Shown: in pieces, positions 29,544 through 42,044 of the stretch | Layout: each line of letters starts with the position of its first letter | Position numbering within the stretch: the first letter of the stretch is position 1 | Notes under the pieces: generated by a model | Seen by the model: only the letters and a program-made list of their open reading frames with translations | Told to the model about the DNA's origin: nothing | Databases searched by the model: none | Source: Paenibacillus sp. PvR098 | Lineage (GTDB): Bacteria > Bacillota > Bacilli > Paenibacillales > NBRC-103111 | Reading direction: 5' to 3' | NCBI RefSeq assembly: GCF_017833255.1 | Contig: NZ_JAFIBU010000001.1 | Span: 3,260,001 to 3,324,000, forward strand | Length of the DNA stretch: 64,000 nt | Program-made: the position numbers and the translations under genes

Positions 29544-30173
29544 ATGGGTAAAGTTTTTGTTTGCGATCATCCGTTGATTCAGCATAAGCTGACATACATT
29601 CGGGATGAGAATACCACCACGAAAGATTTTCGTGAGCTGGTGGACGAAGTGGCCACGTTGATGGCTTATGAAATAACAAGAGATATTCCGCTGGAGAAGG
29701 TACAGGTGCGTACGCCTGTTACGACTGCCGAATGCAGAGTGATCTCCGGTCGTATGCTGGGGCTCATTCCGATTCTGCGTGCCGGTCTCGGCATGGTAGA
29801 TGGGATTCTGAAGCTGGTTCCTGCGGCCAAAGTGGGGCATATTGGGCTGTATCGCGATCCGCACACACTGGAGCCGGTGGAATACTACGCTAAGCTTCCG
29901 ACGGATGTGCAGGAGCGGGAATTGATCGTGATCGATCCAATGCTGGCGACGGGTGGTTCAGCGAATGCGGCGATCGATGCGCTGAAGAAGCGCGGCTGCA
30001 CGCAGATCAAGTTGATGTGTCTGATTGCTGCGCCGGAAGGTGTGGAAGCGGTGCAAAAGGCGCATCCTGACATCGATCTTTACGTTGCTGCCATCGACGA
30101 TTATTTGGATGACCACGGATACATAGTGCCGGGCCTTGGTGATGCGGGGGATCGGCTGTTCGGTACAAAATAA
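29544..30173 (+). CDS. upp: uracil phosphoribosyltransferase
   Basis: Salvages uracil to UMP with PRPP. The 209 residues are standard. The PRPP-binding motif [13 protein letters not shown] and the C-terminal uracil-binding segment near [15 protein letters not shown] are intact. ataggaggatc precedes the ATG. The order glyA-upp-(wecB)-atp follows Bacillus, apart from the insertion of wecB. Confidence 0.97.
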   Translation: MGKVFVCDHPLIQHKLTYIRDENTTTKDFRELVDEVATLMAYEITRDIPLEKVQVRTPVTTAECRVISGRMLGLIPILRAGLGMVDGILKLVPAAKVGHIGLYRDPHTLEPVEYYAKLPTDVQERELIVIDPMLATGGSANAAIDALKKRGCTQIKLMCLIAAPEGVEAVQKAHPDIDLYVAAIDDYLDDHGYIVPGLGDAGDRLFGTK

Positions 30174-30209
30174 GCTTTGGAATCGGAAGAAGGAAAGGAA
30201 GCCGGAGCG

Positions 30210-31352
30210 ATGAGAAAGACGAAAGTGATTACTATATTCGGCACCAGACCGGAAGCCATCAAGATGGCCCCGCTGGTGAAGGAGCTAGGGAAGTATCCGG
30301 AGCACATCCAATCGCTCGTTTGCGTCACGGCACAGCACCGGCAAATGCTGGATCAGGTGTTGGACATTTTCGCAATCAAGCCTGACTATGATCTGGACGT
30401 CATGAAAGATCGTCAAACGCTGAATGAAATATCGATTCGAGTGCTTCAAGGGCTCGACCCGGTATTCCAGAAAGAGAAGCCGGATCTTATTCTTGTTCAC
30501 GGGGATACGCTTACGACGTTTCTTGCCAGCTACGCTGCGTTTATGCAGCAAATTCAAGTGGGGCATGTAGAAGCAGGACTTCGGACTTGGAACAAGCTGT
30601 CTCCTTACCCGGAGGAAATGAATCGGCAGTTGACCGGCGTGCTTTCCGACCTGCACTTTGCACCGACGGCATGGTCGGCAGGAAACCTCCGCAAGGAGAA
30701 CAAGTCGGAGCAAGCGATTTACGTTACGGGAAACACGGTTACGGATGTGTTCCAATATACCGTGAAGCAGGACTTCACTCATCCGGTGCTTGATTGGGCA
30801 AAGGATAAGCGCCTTGTCTTGATGACGGCTCATCGCCGGGAGTCTCAGGGAGAGCCTCATCGCCAAATTTTCCGAGCGGTGCGAAGATTGGCCGACGAAT
30901 TTGAGGATATTGCAATCGTTTATCCGGTGCACCCAAGCCCAGCTGTAAAAGAGCCGGCCTACGAGCTGCTCAGCGGTCATGAACGCATAAAGTTGATCGA
31001 GCCGCTTGATGTGTTCGAATTCCACAATTTTTATCCGCATGCTCACCTGATATTGACGGATTCTGGCGGATTGCAGGAGGAAGCCCCATCGTTTGGCGTA
31101 CCTGTATTAGTTCTACGTGAAACAACAGAGCGTCCGGAGGGTATCGAGGCTGGCACGCTCGAATTGGTTGGCACCGATGAACAAAGGGTATATGAGCGGG
31201 CGAAGGCTGTTTTGAGCGATAGCGTCTTATATGAAAGGATGAGTCAAGCGACGAATCCTTATGGAGATGGCCGTGCGTCAAAACGGATTGTCGATTCCAT
31301 TCTTTATCATTTTGGGCACGCCTCGGAAAGACCAGAACCGTTTCAGCCGTGA
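30210..31352 (+). CDS. wecB: UDP-N-acetylglucosamine 2-epimerase (non-hydrolysing)
   Basis: Converts UDP-GlcNAc to UDP-ManNAc for wall polymers or glycans. The 380-residue GT-B fold starts with TIFGTRPEAIKMAPL. The catalytic and allosteric motifs VHGDTLTTFL, HVEAGLRT, TAHRRES, TDSGGLQEEA and RETTERPEG are all there. ATG 30210 is chosen; aaggaag lies about 10 nt upstream. It lies 36 nt after upp, probably one transcript. No terminator with a T-run follows before the atp promoter. Confidence 0.95.
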   Translation: MRKTKVITIFGTRPEAIKMAPLVKELGKYPEHIQSLVCVTAQHRQMLDQVLDIFAIKPDYDLDVMKDRQTLNEISIRVLQGLDPVFQKEKPDLILVHGDTLTTFLASYAAFMQQIQVGHVEAGLRTWNKLSPYPEEMNRQLTGVLSDLHFAPTAWSAGNLRKENKSEQAIYVTGNTVTDVFQYTVKQDFTHPVLDWAKDKRLVLMTAHRRESQGEPHRQIFRAVRRLADEFEDIAIVYPVHPSPAVKEPAYELLSGHERIKLIEPLDVFEFHNFYPHAHLILTDSGGLQEEAPSFGVPVLVLRETTERPEGIEAGTLELVGTDEQRVYERAKAVLSDSVLYERMSQATNPYGDGRASKRIVDSILYHFGHASERPEPFQP

Positions 31353-31401
31353 CAATCTCATGACAAACGTACAGCGTACAGTGCTACTGTTTGGTTTGAA
31401 A

Positions 31402-31471
31402 AAGTGGAAAACGTTGATACACCAAGGTTTTTTGACACTTTCCACTTAATTGAAGCATTGCATGCTTCAAT
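31402..31471. repeat. two inverted repeats upstream of the atp promoter
   Basis: aagtggaaa (31402-31410) is inverted as tttccactt (31439-31447). Next to it attgaagca (31449-31457) is inverted as tgcttcaat (31463-31471). The second palindrome ends on the first base of the atp -35. Neither has a T-run, so they are not terminators. They look like protein-binding sites. Confidence 0.55.
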
Positions 31472-31500
31472 TGACAAATGAAGTAGACCTTAGATAAAAT
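31471..31500 (+). promoter_or_regulatory. promoter of the atp operon
   Basis: A perfect ttgaca (31471-31476), an 18-nt spacer, then taaaat (31495-31500), 19 nt before the first gene. Confidence 0.75.
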
Positions 31501-31519
31501 ATATGAGGATTGTTAGGGT

Positions 31520-31759
31520 ATGCTTATGAATAAAAGAGATCCGAGCAACCAACCGTGGCGTGCCGCCGCTTTAGTCGGCGCCCTTGGTCTTGATGTCGCT
31601 ATCTGCACATTGACCGGCTATTTTTTAGGCAGTTTAGCGGGGGAACATTTAGGTAATACGAAGGCTTGGTTACTCGGGGGCGTGTTAGCCGGGTTATTCA
31701 TCGGCATTCTAATCGCCGTTCTAGTAGTCAAAAAAGTACTGGAGGACAAACAGGAATAA
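31520..31759 (+). CDS. atpZ: AtpZ/AtpI-family membrane protein
   Basis: A 79-residue protein with two membrane helices, the second ending in VVKKVLEDKQE. The glycine-rich first helix (GYFLGSLAGEHLG) is typical of AtpZ, a small accessory of Bacillales ATP synthase linked to magnesium or assembly. The start may be ATG 31520 or ATG 31526. It is the first gene of the atp operon, one nt before atpI. Confidence 0.8.
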   Translation: MLMNKRDPSNQPWRAAALVGALGLDVAICTLTGYFLGSLAGEHLGNTKAWLLGGVLAGLFIGILIAVLVVKKVLEDKQE

Positions 31760-31760
31760 T

Positions 31761-32138
31761 ATGCGAGACCAGTTAAAGTCGATCGTTCGAGCCTCTTTGT
31801 TCTTCTTGTCTGCTTTGCTGCTTTTATGGGCTGTCTTTCCAGATTACCGTACACATGTAAACGGTCTGGTACTGGGTATGATGGTCAGCTTGATCAATGC
31901 GTGGATGCTGATGCTCAAAATTGAAGCGCTCGCTGTGATAATCGTGGACAAGGATAACGAGCAGACGAGGAAACGCATCAATATGGGCTTTATCTCCCGA
32001 CTGAGCATGGCTATACTTGCAGTGATGTTTGCTGTGAGGATGCCGCAGTCATTCGATGTTGTTTTTACCATTATTGGATTTTCATTTATCCAAGTGGCAC
32101 TACTCCTGAAGGGTTTGTTGTTCAGAGAGAAAAAATAA
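31761..32138 (+). CDS. atpI: ATP synthase protein I
   Basis: A 125-residue membrane protein with four helices in two pairs split by KDNEQTRKRIN. AtpI helps assemble the c-ring. The ATG follows the atpZ stop directly, and the caggaataat ribosome site lies within atpZ. Confidence 0.88.
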   Translation: MRDQLKSIVRASLFFLSALLLLWAVFPDYRTHVNGLVLGMMVSLINAWMLMLKIEALAVIIVDKDNEQTRKRINMGFISRLSMAILAVMFAVRMPQSFDVVFTIIGFSFIQVALLLKGLLFREKK

Positions 32139-32171
32139 CTTGTAATGCATGGAAAGGAGGGGAAAAGTTAA

Positions 32172-32960
32172 ATGCATGAATTTGCGATACTTCATGTTGG
32201 TGGATTGAAGATCGATATTTCCACTTTTTTGGCGATTATCGTTTCTTGTGTGATCGTGTTCGTAGTGGCACGGTTAGCTGTCAGGAACCTGTCGGTTACA
32301 AATCCATCCAAGACGCAGAATTTTATGGAGTGGGTTCTGGAATTTGTGTACAACACAATTGCCAGCACGATGCCGGCAGAAAGAGCGAGGCCCTTTGTTT
32401 CGCTTGGTATGACGTTGATTTTGTTCATCTTCGTCTCTAACCTGCTTGGTTTACCGCTGATTGCTGTAACCGTCCATAAAGAACCGCTTGATCTCTTTGG
32501 CTTTACGATTATCTCTCAAGCGATGATCGATGCAGGCTATAAAGGTGAGCCGGGTGCGTCTGTAGCGTGGTGGAAATCGCCGACAGCGGATGTGGCCGTA
32601 ACGTTTGGGTTGGCTACGATTGTGTTCTTGTTGGTCCACATACTTGGTTTAAAGCTGAACAGAAAACATTATATTAAACACTACTTTGAGCCGTATTGGT
32701 TTTTCTTCCCTTTGAACGTTATTAAGGAGATCTCCAAACCGCTTACACTTGGATTGCGTTTGTACGCAAACATCTTTGCCGGTGAGGTGCTGATTGCAAC
32801 CATCCTGATGGCTGGGATTTTCGGTACTCCGCTGCTAGCGGCTTGGCAGGGCTTTAGTGTGTTTATAGGGGCCATCCAAGCGTTTCTGTTTACGGTTCTT
32901 ACCATGGTGTATATTTCGCAAGCGACAGTACATCATGATGAATCGCACGACCATCATTAA
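32172..32960 (+). CDS. atpB: ATP synthase Fo subunit a
   Basis: Forms the two proton half-channels beside the c-ring. 262 residues, with six hydrophobic segments. The essential Arg lies in LTLGLRLYANIFAGE. The C-terminus is His-rich (HHDESHDHH). aaaggagggg precedes the ATG. Confidence 0.97.
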   Translation: MHEFAILHVGGLKIDISTFLAIIVSCVIVFVVARLAVRNLSVTNPSKTQNFMEWVLEFVYNTIASTMPAERARPFVSLGMTLILFIFVSNLLGLPLIAVTVHKEPLDLFGFTIISQAMIDAGYKGEPGASVAWWKSPTADVAVTFGLATIVFLLVHILGLKLNRKHYIKHYFEPYWFFFPLNVIKEISKPLTLGLRLYANIFAGEVLIATILMAGIFGTPLLAAWQGFSVFIGAIQAFLFTVLTMVYISQATVHHDESHDHH

Positions 32961-33044
32961 ATATGTTTAGCCTTATACATCCGAATGCAGCAAATGCATC
33001 CTCAGGAGTTTAAGATAAGCAAGTGTAAATAAAACAAAAATTAA

Positions 33045-33287
<243 letters not shown>

Positions 33288-33305
33288 TTCCAGATTACCT
33301 GGTTT

Positions 33306-33334
33306 GGCGCGGAAGGGTTAAAGCCTTCCACGCC
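33306..33334 (+). other. intercistronic hairpin after atpE
   Basis: ggcg-c-ggaagg pairs with ccttcc-a-cgcc, ten pairs with one mismatch. It lies between atpE and atpF without a strong T-run. It may stabilise atpE mRNA or weakly attenuate, which would help make more c than other subunits. Confidence 0.55.
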
Positions 33335-33372
33335 TTCGTTTTGCCCTATATCACCGAAAGGAGTGACTTAGA

Positions 33373-33858
33373 TTGCATTTTTATTGGGAATCCTTTGTGT
33401 TTGCGATTCTTGCATTCACAATATTATATTGGCTTTTGAGTAAGTATGCTTTCGGGCCATTGATGAACGTCATGGAAGAGCGTCGACGGATGATTTCGGA
33501 GCAGATTGATACTACGGAAAAAAATCGCCGCGAAGCCGAGAGTCTGCTTGCAGAGCAGAAGAAAGCATTGCAGGATGTTCGTGTTGAAGCCAGCGAAATT
33601 ATTGAGCAAGCCAAAAATACGAGCAAAAAGCAAGGCCAAGAATTGATTGATCAAGCCAAAGAAGAAGCGACTCGCCTCAAGGATAGAGCGCTGCGCGATA
33701 TCGAGGATGAGAAGAACAAGGCGGTTGCCGCTCTTCGCGGCCAGGTTAGCGCCATGTCCGTAATGATTGCTTCGAAAATCATCGAGAAGCAAATCGATGA
33801 GAAGTCTCAGGAACAGCTGGTTGAGCATTACCTGAAAGAAGTAGGGGGCAACCAATGA
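33373..33858 (+). CDS. atpF: ATP synthase Fo subunit b
   Basis: The stator stalk. 161 residues: one N-terminal membrane helix, then a long charged helix (from about residue 30) that dimerises as a coiled coil. It starts at TTG 33373 after aaaggag. Its stop overlaps the atpH start (atga). Confidence 0.95.
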   Translation: MHFYWESFVFAILAFTILYWLLSKYAFGPLMNVMEERRRMISEQIDTTEKNRREAESLLAEQKKALQDVRVEASEIIEQAKNTSKKQGQELIDQAKEEATRLKDRALRDIEDEKNKAVAALRGQVSAMSVMIASKIIEKQIDEKSQEQLVEHYLKEVGGNQ

Positions 33859-34406
33859 GCCAGGACATGATCGCAGCCAAAAGATATGCAAAAGCCTTGT
33901 TCGAGGTCGCACGGGAAAAAGGTCAAGTAGCTCAAGTGGAGCAAGAGCTTGAGTCGGTTATTTCCGTATTAAATGAAAATACGGATTTATTGAAGCTGAT
34001 TAAACACCCGAGCCTTGAGGCTGCTGTGAAAATCGGGCTGATCAAGCAAATTTTTGAATCCTCCGTATCGGAAGCTGTGCTGAATACGCTGCAGCTGCTA
34101 ATCGAGAGAAGACGCGAAGAGATGCTTGAAGCCTTAGTTAAAGCTTATGTAAAGATCGCAAACGATGCGCTTGGGCAAGCGAACGCTACGGTATATACGC
34201 CAGTGGAGCTTTCTGATGCAGAGTTAAACGAAATTGCCGTTACGTTCGGCAAATTGACCGGCAAACAAATCCGCATGGTATCGGTTTTGGATAAAAGCTT
34301 GCTTGGAGGCCTTCAAGTCCGAATTGGCGACCGTCTGTACGATGGCAGCCTGTCCGGCAAGTTGAAGCGTTTGGAAAGAACTTTGAATCAATCTCAAGCA
34401 CTGTAG
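33855..34406 (+). CDS. atpH: ATP synthase F1 subunit delta
   Basis: Links the stator stalk to the top of F1. 183 residues, with an N-terminal helical domain (AKRYAKALFEVA) and a C-terminal domain ending in the conserved GLQVRIGDRLYDGSLSGKL. The start overlaps the atpF stop. Confidence 0.95.
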   Translation: MSQDMIAAKRYAKALFEVAREKGQVAQVEQELESVISVLNENTDLLKLIKHPSLEAAVKIGLIKQIFESSVSEAVLNTLQLLIERRREEMLEALVKAYVKIANDALGQANATVYTPVELSDAELNEIAVTFGKLTGKQIRMVSVLDKSLLGGLQVRIGDRLYDGSLSGKLKRLERTLNQSQAL

Positions 34407-34416
34407 ATAGGGGTGA

Positions 34417-35937
<1,521 letters not shown>

Positions 35938-36055
35938 ATGAACGGTAACTGAGCTTTTCGTACGAAAAGCTCGGTATTCCTTTTTAAGCAACGTTAACGG
36001 GCTTATCCATAGATGGCGCTTCTTCCGAAGTGCTTCGAGAGAGAGGTGAGCAGGC

Positions 36056-36913
36056 ATGGCAAAAGGTATGCGCGAAATTAAGCGCTCAATCAAATCCAAA
36101 CAGAATACGAAGCAAATCACCAAGGCGATGGAGATGGTCGCGGCGGCAAAGCTGAGACGCTCTCAGGAAGCTGCAGAAGCGGCGCGTCCGTACGCTGTGA
36201 AGATGAAAGAAGTGATCGCGAGCATTGCTGCAGGCACGAAGGGTGTGAAGCACCCGATGCTGCAAAATCGCGAGGTCAAGAAGACCGGCTATCTTGTTAT
36301 CACCTCCGACCGCGGTCTGGCTGGCGGTTACAATGCCAACGTGCTTCGTAAAGTAATGGCTGTCATTAAGGAAAAACATCAGTCCACCAGTGAGTATGCC
36401 ATTTTCGTTATCGGACGAAAAGGTCGGGAATTCTTCCGTAAACGCAATATCTCGATCATCGAGGAAGTTACGGGCTTACCCGATTCTCCGCAGTTCTCCG
36501 ACATCAAGTCGATCGCTGCTTCCGCTGTGGTGAACTTCGAGAATGAGACCTACGATGAACTCTACTTGGTTTACAACGAATTTAAGAACGCCATTTCGCA
36601 AATCCCACAGGTAAAGCGACTTCTTCCACTTGAGGAAGTAAACGGCGAATCAGTGGCGAACTATGAATATGAGCCGTCCGCAGAGGGCGTGCTGGAGATT
36701 CTTCTGCCGAAATATGCGGAAACGCTCATTTACAGCGCAGTGCTGGACGGTAAAGCGAGTGAGTTCGGAGCCCGGATGACGGCGATGAACAGCGCTACGA
36801 AGAATGCAACGAAGATGATCGCTTCGTTGACACTTCAGTACAACCGTGCACGTCAGGCTTCGATTACCCAGGAAATATCGGAAATCGTCGCCGGAGCAAA
36901 CGCACAAAGCTAA
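36056..36913 (+). CDS. atpG: ATP synthase F1 subunit gamma
   Basis: The rotor shaft. 285 residues with two long terminal helices (MREIKRSIKSKQNTKQITKAM at the start and a basic C-terminal helix). The Rossmann-like middle contains ITSDRGLAGGYN. gagaggtgag precedes the ATG. The 118-nt gap after atpA has a short palindrome gagcttttcgtacgaaaagc but no clear T-run. Confidence 0.96.
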   Translation: MAKGMREIKRSIKSKQNTKQITKAMEMVAAAKLRRSQEAAEAARPYAVKMKEVIASIAAGTKGVKHPMLQNREVKKTGYLVITSDRGLAGGYNANVLRKVMAVIKEKHQSTSEYAIFVIGRKGREFFRKRNISIIEEVTGLPDSPQFSDIKSIAASAVVNFENETYDELYLVYNEFKNAISQIPQVKRLLPLEEVNGESVANYEYEPSAEGVLEILLPKYAETLIYSAVLDGKASEFGARMTAMNSATKNATKMIASLTLQYNRARQASITQEISEIVAGANAQS

Positions 36914-36944
36914 GGAACGAAAGACGAAGGCGTATTTCGTTTAA

Positions 36945-38378
<1,434 letters not shown>

Positions 38379-38391
38379 AAGCGTAGCATAA

Positions 38392-38461
38392 GCTTACGAA
38401 TTAGTTTGTCCAAGGGCAAACTTAGTGAATGCTTACGACGCAGTTTGCTCAAGAGCAAACT
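38392..38461 (+). repeat. tandem palindromic repeat between atpD and atpC
   Basis: Two copies, 39 nt apart, of a unit gcttacga-n3-palindrome. The palindromes are at 38403-38422 and 38442-38461. Each has arms agtttg and caaact; the second is a perfect nine-pair inverted repeat around aa. Both copies lie just before the atpC ribosome site. Confidence 0.7.
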
Positions 38462-38479
38462 CTTAGGAGGGGAATCCAA

Positions 38480-38887
38480 GTGAGCACATTCCTGTTGGAA
38501 ATCGTAACCCCGGAGCGCAAAGTGTATGCTGAAGAAGCGAACATGATCGTTGCGAAGGGTGTTGAAGGGGAGCTTGGAATTCTGTCTAATCACATTCCGC
38601 TGGTCACTCCTTTAAAAGTTGGGCCGGTTACCGTGAAGAAGCAAGGCGTGAAGGACGAATATATAGCGGTAAACGGTGGCTTTATGGAAGTGCGCAAGGA
38701 TAAAGTGGTTATTCTGGCGGAAAGCGCCGAGCTGCCGAGTCAAATCGATCTCGAGCGGGCGCAAGCGGCCAAACAGCGCGCGCAGCAGCGTCTGTCCGCA
38801 GCCAAGCAAGATCATATCGATTTCAAGCGTGCCGAGCTGGCTTTGCAGCGGGCAATGAATCGAATTGACGTATCTGGTAAAAAATAA
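38480..38887 (+). CDS. atpC: ATP synthase F1 subunit epsilon
   Basis: Inhibitory and coupling subunit. 135 residues: an N-terminal beta sandwich (LSNHIPLVTPLKVG) and a C-terminal two-helix hairpin rich in Ala, Gln and Arg. GTG 38480 follows taggagggg; the TTG at 38429 lies inside the tandem palindromes and is rejected. Confidence 0.95.
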   Translation: MSTFLLEIVTPERKVYAEEANMIVAKGVEGELGILSNHIPLVTPLKVGPVTVKKQGVKDEYIAVNGGFMEVRKDKVVILAESAELPSQIDLERAQAAKQRAQQRLSAAKQDHIDFKRAELALQRAMNRIDVSGKK

Positions 38888-38901
38888 TAATGGAACGATT
38901 A

Positions 38902-38935
38902 AAAAAGCGAAGGAATGCTGTTCCTTCGCTTTTTT
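38902..38935 (+). terminator. atp operon terminator
   Basis: A perfect 14-pair stem, aaaaagcgaaggaa/ttccttcgcttttt, running into a T-run. Confidence 0.92.
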
Positions 38936-38958
38936 GCATTGGTTCTGGTTGAAAATGT

Positions 38959-38987
38959 TAGACACTCCCAAGGGCATTTGTTATAAT
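38959..38987 (+). promoter_or_regulatory. promoter of the nuo operon
   Basis: tagaca (38959-38964), a 17-nt spacer, then a perfect tataat (38982-38987). It leaves a leader of about 180 nt before nuoA in which I see no known regulatory motif. Confidence 0.7.
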
Positions 38988-39175
38988 TGGTAAGGCATAT
39001 ATTAACAATAGTTATACTAGTGATAAGAAAACTTTAATTAAATGAGGGCTGCGTATTGCACCCTTACGCTAAGCTATGTTTTCAGACCGCTTGTAGGACT
39101 AAAGTTGTAACCGGTGTACATGGGTTGCCGTTGCCGGATACGAAAAGAGATATACAGGGAGGCGGTTCGTTCACG

Positions 39176-39541
39176 ATGTATATGAACAACTATGTGGTCG
39201 TAACTTTTTTTCTCTTGTTGGGTGTGTTACTTCCCATCGCAGCGCTAAACATCGGGCGGTTGCTTCGTCCCCATAAGCCTGCGGAAGCCAAGTATACGAC
39301 CTATGAAAGCGGTAACGTACCTATCGGTGAAGGACAAATTCGCTTCAATATTCGGTACTACCTCTTTGCACTGATGTTTGTTATTTTTGACGTTGAAACC
39401 GTGTTCTTGTATCCATGGGCCGTTGCCTACCAGCAATTGGGCTTGTTTGCGCTTGTCGAGATGTGTATTTTTGTAGGATTGTTAATCATAGGCTTACTTT
39501 ACGCTTGGAAGAAGAAGGTGCTGCAATGGACTTCAATTTAG
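39176..39541 (+). CDS. nuoA: NADH-quinone oxidoreductase subunit A
   Basis: Small membrane subunit of complex I. 121 residues, three membrane helices, with the conserved [24 protein letters not shown] and [11 protein letters not shown] segments. ATG 39176 is chosen, although the agggagg upstream is 13 nt away; the longer frame from 39056 lacks family similarity. It overlaps nuoB by 16 nt. Confidence 0.95.
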   Translation: MYMNNYVVVTFFLLLGVLLPIAALNIGRLLRPHKPAEAKYTTYESGNVPIGEGQIRFNIRYYLFALMFVIFDVETVFLYPWAVAYQQLGLFALVEMCIFVGLLIIGLLYAWKKKVLQWTSI

Positions 39542-40044
39542 CGAGCATTTCACCAGAAGAACGGCAGGAGCTTGAACGCAATGTATTCATGACGACGCTG
39601 GAGCAGGTTAAAGCATGGGCGCGAAGCAATTCTTTGTGGCCGTTGACGTTTGGGCTCGCCTGCTGTGCGATAGAGATGATGGGAACGGGTGCTTCGCACT
39701 ATGATTTGGATCGTTTCGGGGTTATTTTTCGGACCTCACCACGCCAATCTGATGTTATGATCGTTGCCGGTACGGTTACAAAGAAGATGGCTCCGCTGCT
39801 GCGGCGCCTGTATGATCAAATGCCGGAGCCCAAGTGGGTTATCGCCATGGGCTCCTGTGCTACGGCGGGCGGTCCGTACGTGAAATCGTACGCAGTGGTG
39901 AAGGGCGTCGATCAGATCGTTCCGGTGGATGTATATATCCCAGGCTGCCCGCCGAACCCGGCTGCTTTGATCTACGGTATTAACAAGTTGCAGGAAAAAA
40001 TTCGCTACGAAGCGAAAACCGGTAAGCAGGTGACCAACCGATGA
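39526..40044 (+). CDS. nuoB: NADH-quinone oxidoreductase subunit B
   Basis: Carries iron-sulfur cluster N2 next to the quinone site. 172 residues. The four ligand cysteines are in LACCAIEM (two), GSCATAGG and [11 protein letters not shown] 39526 follows gaagaaggtg inside nuoA. The stop overlaps the nuoC start. Confidence 0.97.
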   Translation: MDFNLASISPEERQELERNVFMTTLEQVKAWARSNSLWPLTFGLACCAIEMMGTGASHYDLDRFGVIFRTSPRQSDVMIVAGTVTKKMAPLLRRLYDQMPEPKWVIAMGSCATAGGPYVKSYAVVKGVDQIVPVDVYIPGCPPNPAALIYGINKLQEKIRYEAKTGKQVTNR

Positions 40045-40934
40045 GCGACGAGCAAAAGCGAGATCAATCGAGCAGCTCGGCAAGCGAAGAGCAGAAGACT
40101 AAGGCGGAGGCCAATCAAAAGCCTCAAGATGGCGAGGCGTCTGTTACGATGAGCGGCGAGCCTGCGGTTGTGGAAGGCGCTGAAGTCACGAAAACGGGAG
40201 GCGCAGGAGAACCGCCGGGCGGTTATGCCGGCGCTGATGCATCGAAGTCTGAGGAATCGAAAGCTGCAGCTTCTGAGCCGAAGGAACCGCGTGCGGAAGC
40301 TGCGGAGTCTGGAGACGCTCCGGCTGTTGAGCGGGCAGCGCCCAGCGATGCTGAGAAAGAGGCGAAAGCCAAGGCTGCAGCCGAAGCGCGTGCGGCACGG
40401 GCGAATGCGCGAGCCGCAAAGACGGGAGGGGCCGAGCCAGACGCGCCGAAGGAGCCGTCGCCTAATCAACCACTGCTGGATCGGATTGCAGCCATTCTGA
40501 AGGGGTACGGAGAAGATCTGGTGCAGGAAGCATTCATTAATGAAAAGGGCGGACACATCCCATATCTTATTATCAAGGGAGATGAATGGCCGGCCGTTGC
40601 TGAGCTGTTGAAGACCCATCCCGAGCTAAAGCTGAATTATTTGCGCAATGTGTCTGGTATTGATATGGAAACACATCTAGAAGTGGCGTACCATCTGATC
40701 TCTCTTGAGACCAAACGGGAATATTGCATCAAAATTAAAACCGACCGGGAAGCTCCGTCTATCCCATCGGTTACTCCGGTATGGCCGACGGCGGACTGGA
40801 ACGAAAGAGAAATCTATGACTTGTTTGGCATCGATTTTCCGGGACATCCCGACCTGCGCAGAATTATGATGGCTGATGATTGGGTAGGCCATCCGCTTCG
40901 CAAAGATTACGAACCGCTCGACCCGGAGGTGTGA
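40041..40934 (+). CDS. nuoC: NADH-quinone oxidoreductase subunit C with long N-terminal extension
   Basis: Peripheral subunit near the quinone site. The conserved NuoC domain (from about residue 142) has the signature [22 protein letters not shown] and ends HPLRKDYEP. The first 140 residues are an unusual low-complexity tail of Ala, Glu, Lys, Ser and Pro with no predicted fold. Its start at ATG 40041 overlaps nuoB (atga), so the extension is translated rather than mis-called. Confidence 0.95.
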   Translation: MSDEQKRDQSSSSASEEQKTKAEANQKPQDGEASVTMSGEPAVVEGAEVTKTGGAGEPPGGYAGADASKSEESKAAASEPKEPRAEAAESGDAPAVERAAPSDAEKEAKAKAAAEARAARANARAAKTGGAEPDAPKEPSPNQPLLDRIAAILKGYGEDLVQEAFINEKGGHIPYLIIKGDEWPAVAELLKTHPELKLNYLRNVSGIDMETHLEVAYHLISLETKREYCIKIKTDREAPSIPSVTPVWPTADWNEREIYDLFGIDFPGHPDLRRIMMADDWVGHPLRKDYEPLDPEV

Positions 40935-40940
40935 TGAAGC

Positions 40941-42044
40941 TTGGCCATTAGAACGGAAGAGCTGCTATTGAACGTAGGGCCGCAGCACCCAAGTACACAC
41001 GGAGTATTTCGGATTATCGTCAAGCTGGACGGCGAGATCATTACGGAGGCCATCCCGGTTATGGGATACCTTCACCGAGGAACGGAAAAGCTGGCTGAGA
41101 ACCTGACTTATACTCAGATCATTCCTTATACGGACCGGATGGACTACGTATCGGCGATGACGAACAATTATGTGCTTGTGAACGCCGTTGAACAGCTGAT
41201 GCAGCTGGAAATTCCGGAACGAGCTGAATTTTTACGTTTGATCGTCATGGAGCTTCAGCGGATAGCCAGCCATATGGTATGGTGGGGCACATATTTACTT
41301 GATATCGGGGCGATGAGTCCGTTTCTGTATGCATTCCGCGACCGCGAAATCATCATTAACCTGTTCACCGAGCTGTGCGGTGCACGCTTGACCTATAATT
41401 ACATGCGGGTCGGCGGGGTGAAGTGGGACGCACCCGAGGGCTGGATTGAGAAAGTACGCGATTTTGTCCCGTATATGAGAGATAAGCTTGATGAATATCA
41501 TGAGCTGGTCAGCGGCAACGAAATCTTTCTGGCGAGGATTAAAGGCGTCGGTAAGTATGATGCAGAAACGGCGATCGCTTACGGCTTAAGCGGAGCGAAC
41601 CTGCGCTGTACCGGGGTTGACTGGGATCTGAGGAAGGCTCAGCCTTACAGTTTGTACGACCGCTTTGAGTTCGATGTACCGGTGAGCCATAACGGGGACT
41701 GCCACGACCGCTATTTGCTGCGGATGGAAGAAATTCGTCAGTCGCTGCGTATTTTAGAGCAGGCCATAGAGCAATTTCCTGCCGAAGGTGAAATTATGGG
41801 TAAGGTGCCGCGGGTTATACGCCCCGCCGAAGGGGAGATTTATTCTGCCATCGAATCGCCGCGCGGCGAAATTGGGTGCCATATTATATCCAAAGGCAAG
41901 GATAAGCCTTACCGGTTGAAATTCCGCAGGCCATCGTTCGTCAATTTGCAAATATTGCCCAAGCTGCTGGTAGGAGAAACCATGGCAAACCTGATTACGA
42001 TTCTCGGAGGCATTGATATTGTCGTCGGGGAGGTGGACTGCTGA
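40941..42044 (+). CDS. nuoD: NADH-quinone oxidoreductase subunit D
   Basis: Forms the quinone pocket with NuoB. 367 residues with N-terminal LNVGPQHPSTHGVFR, GYLHRGTEKLAE and the C-terminal GGIDIVVGEVDC. It starts at TTG 40941; ggaggtg lies about 11 nt upstream at the end of nuoC. The stop overlaps the nuoH start (tgatg). Confidence 0.96.
   Translation: MAIRTEELLLNVGPQHPSTHGVFRIIVKLDGEIITEAIPVMGYLHRGTEKLAENLTYTQIIPYTDRMDYVSAMTNNYVLVNAVEQLMQLEIPERAEFLRLIVMELQRIASHMVWWGTYLLDIGAMSPFLYAFRDREIIINLFTELCGARLTYNYMRVGGVKWDAPEGWIEKVRDFVPYMRDKLDEYHELVSGNEIFLARIKGVGKYDAETAIAYGLSGANLRCTGVDWDLRKAQPYSLYDRFEFDVPVSHNGDCHDRYLLRMEEIRQSLRILEQAIEQFPAEGEIMGKVPRVIRPAEGEIYSAIESPRGEIGCHIISKGKDKPYRLKFRRPSFVNLQILPKLLVGETMANLITILGGIDIVVGEVDC

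Noticed and set aside
39056..39175. N-terminal extension of nuoA
   Set aside because: The extra 40 residues are unlike any NuoA, while the shorter form has the normal length.
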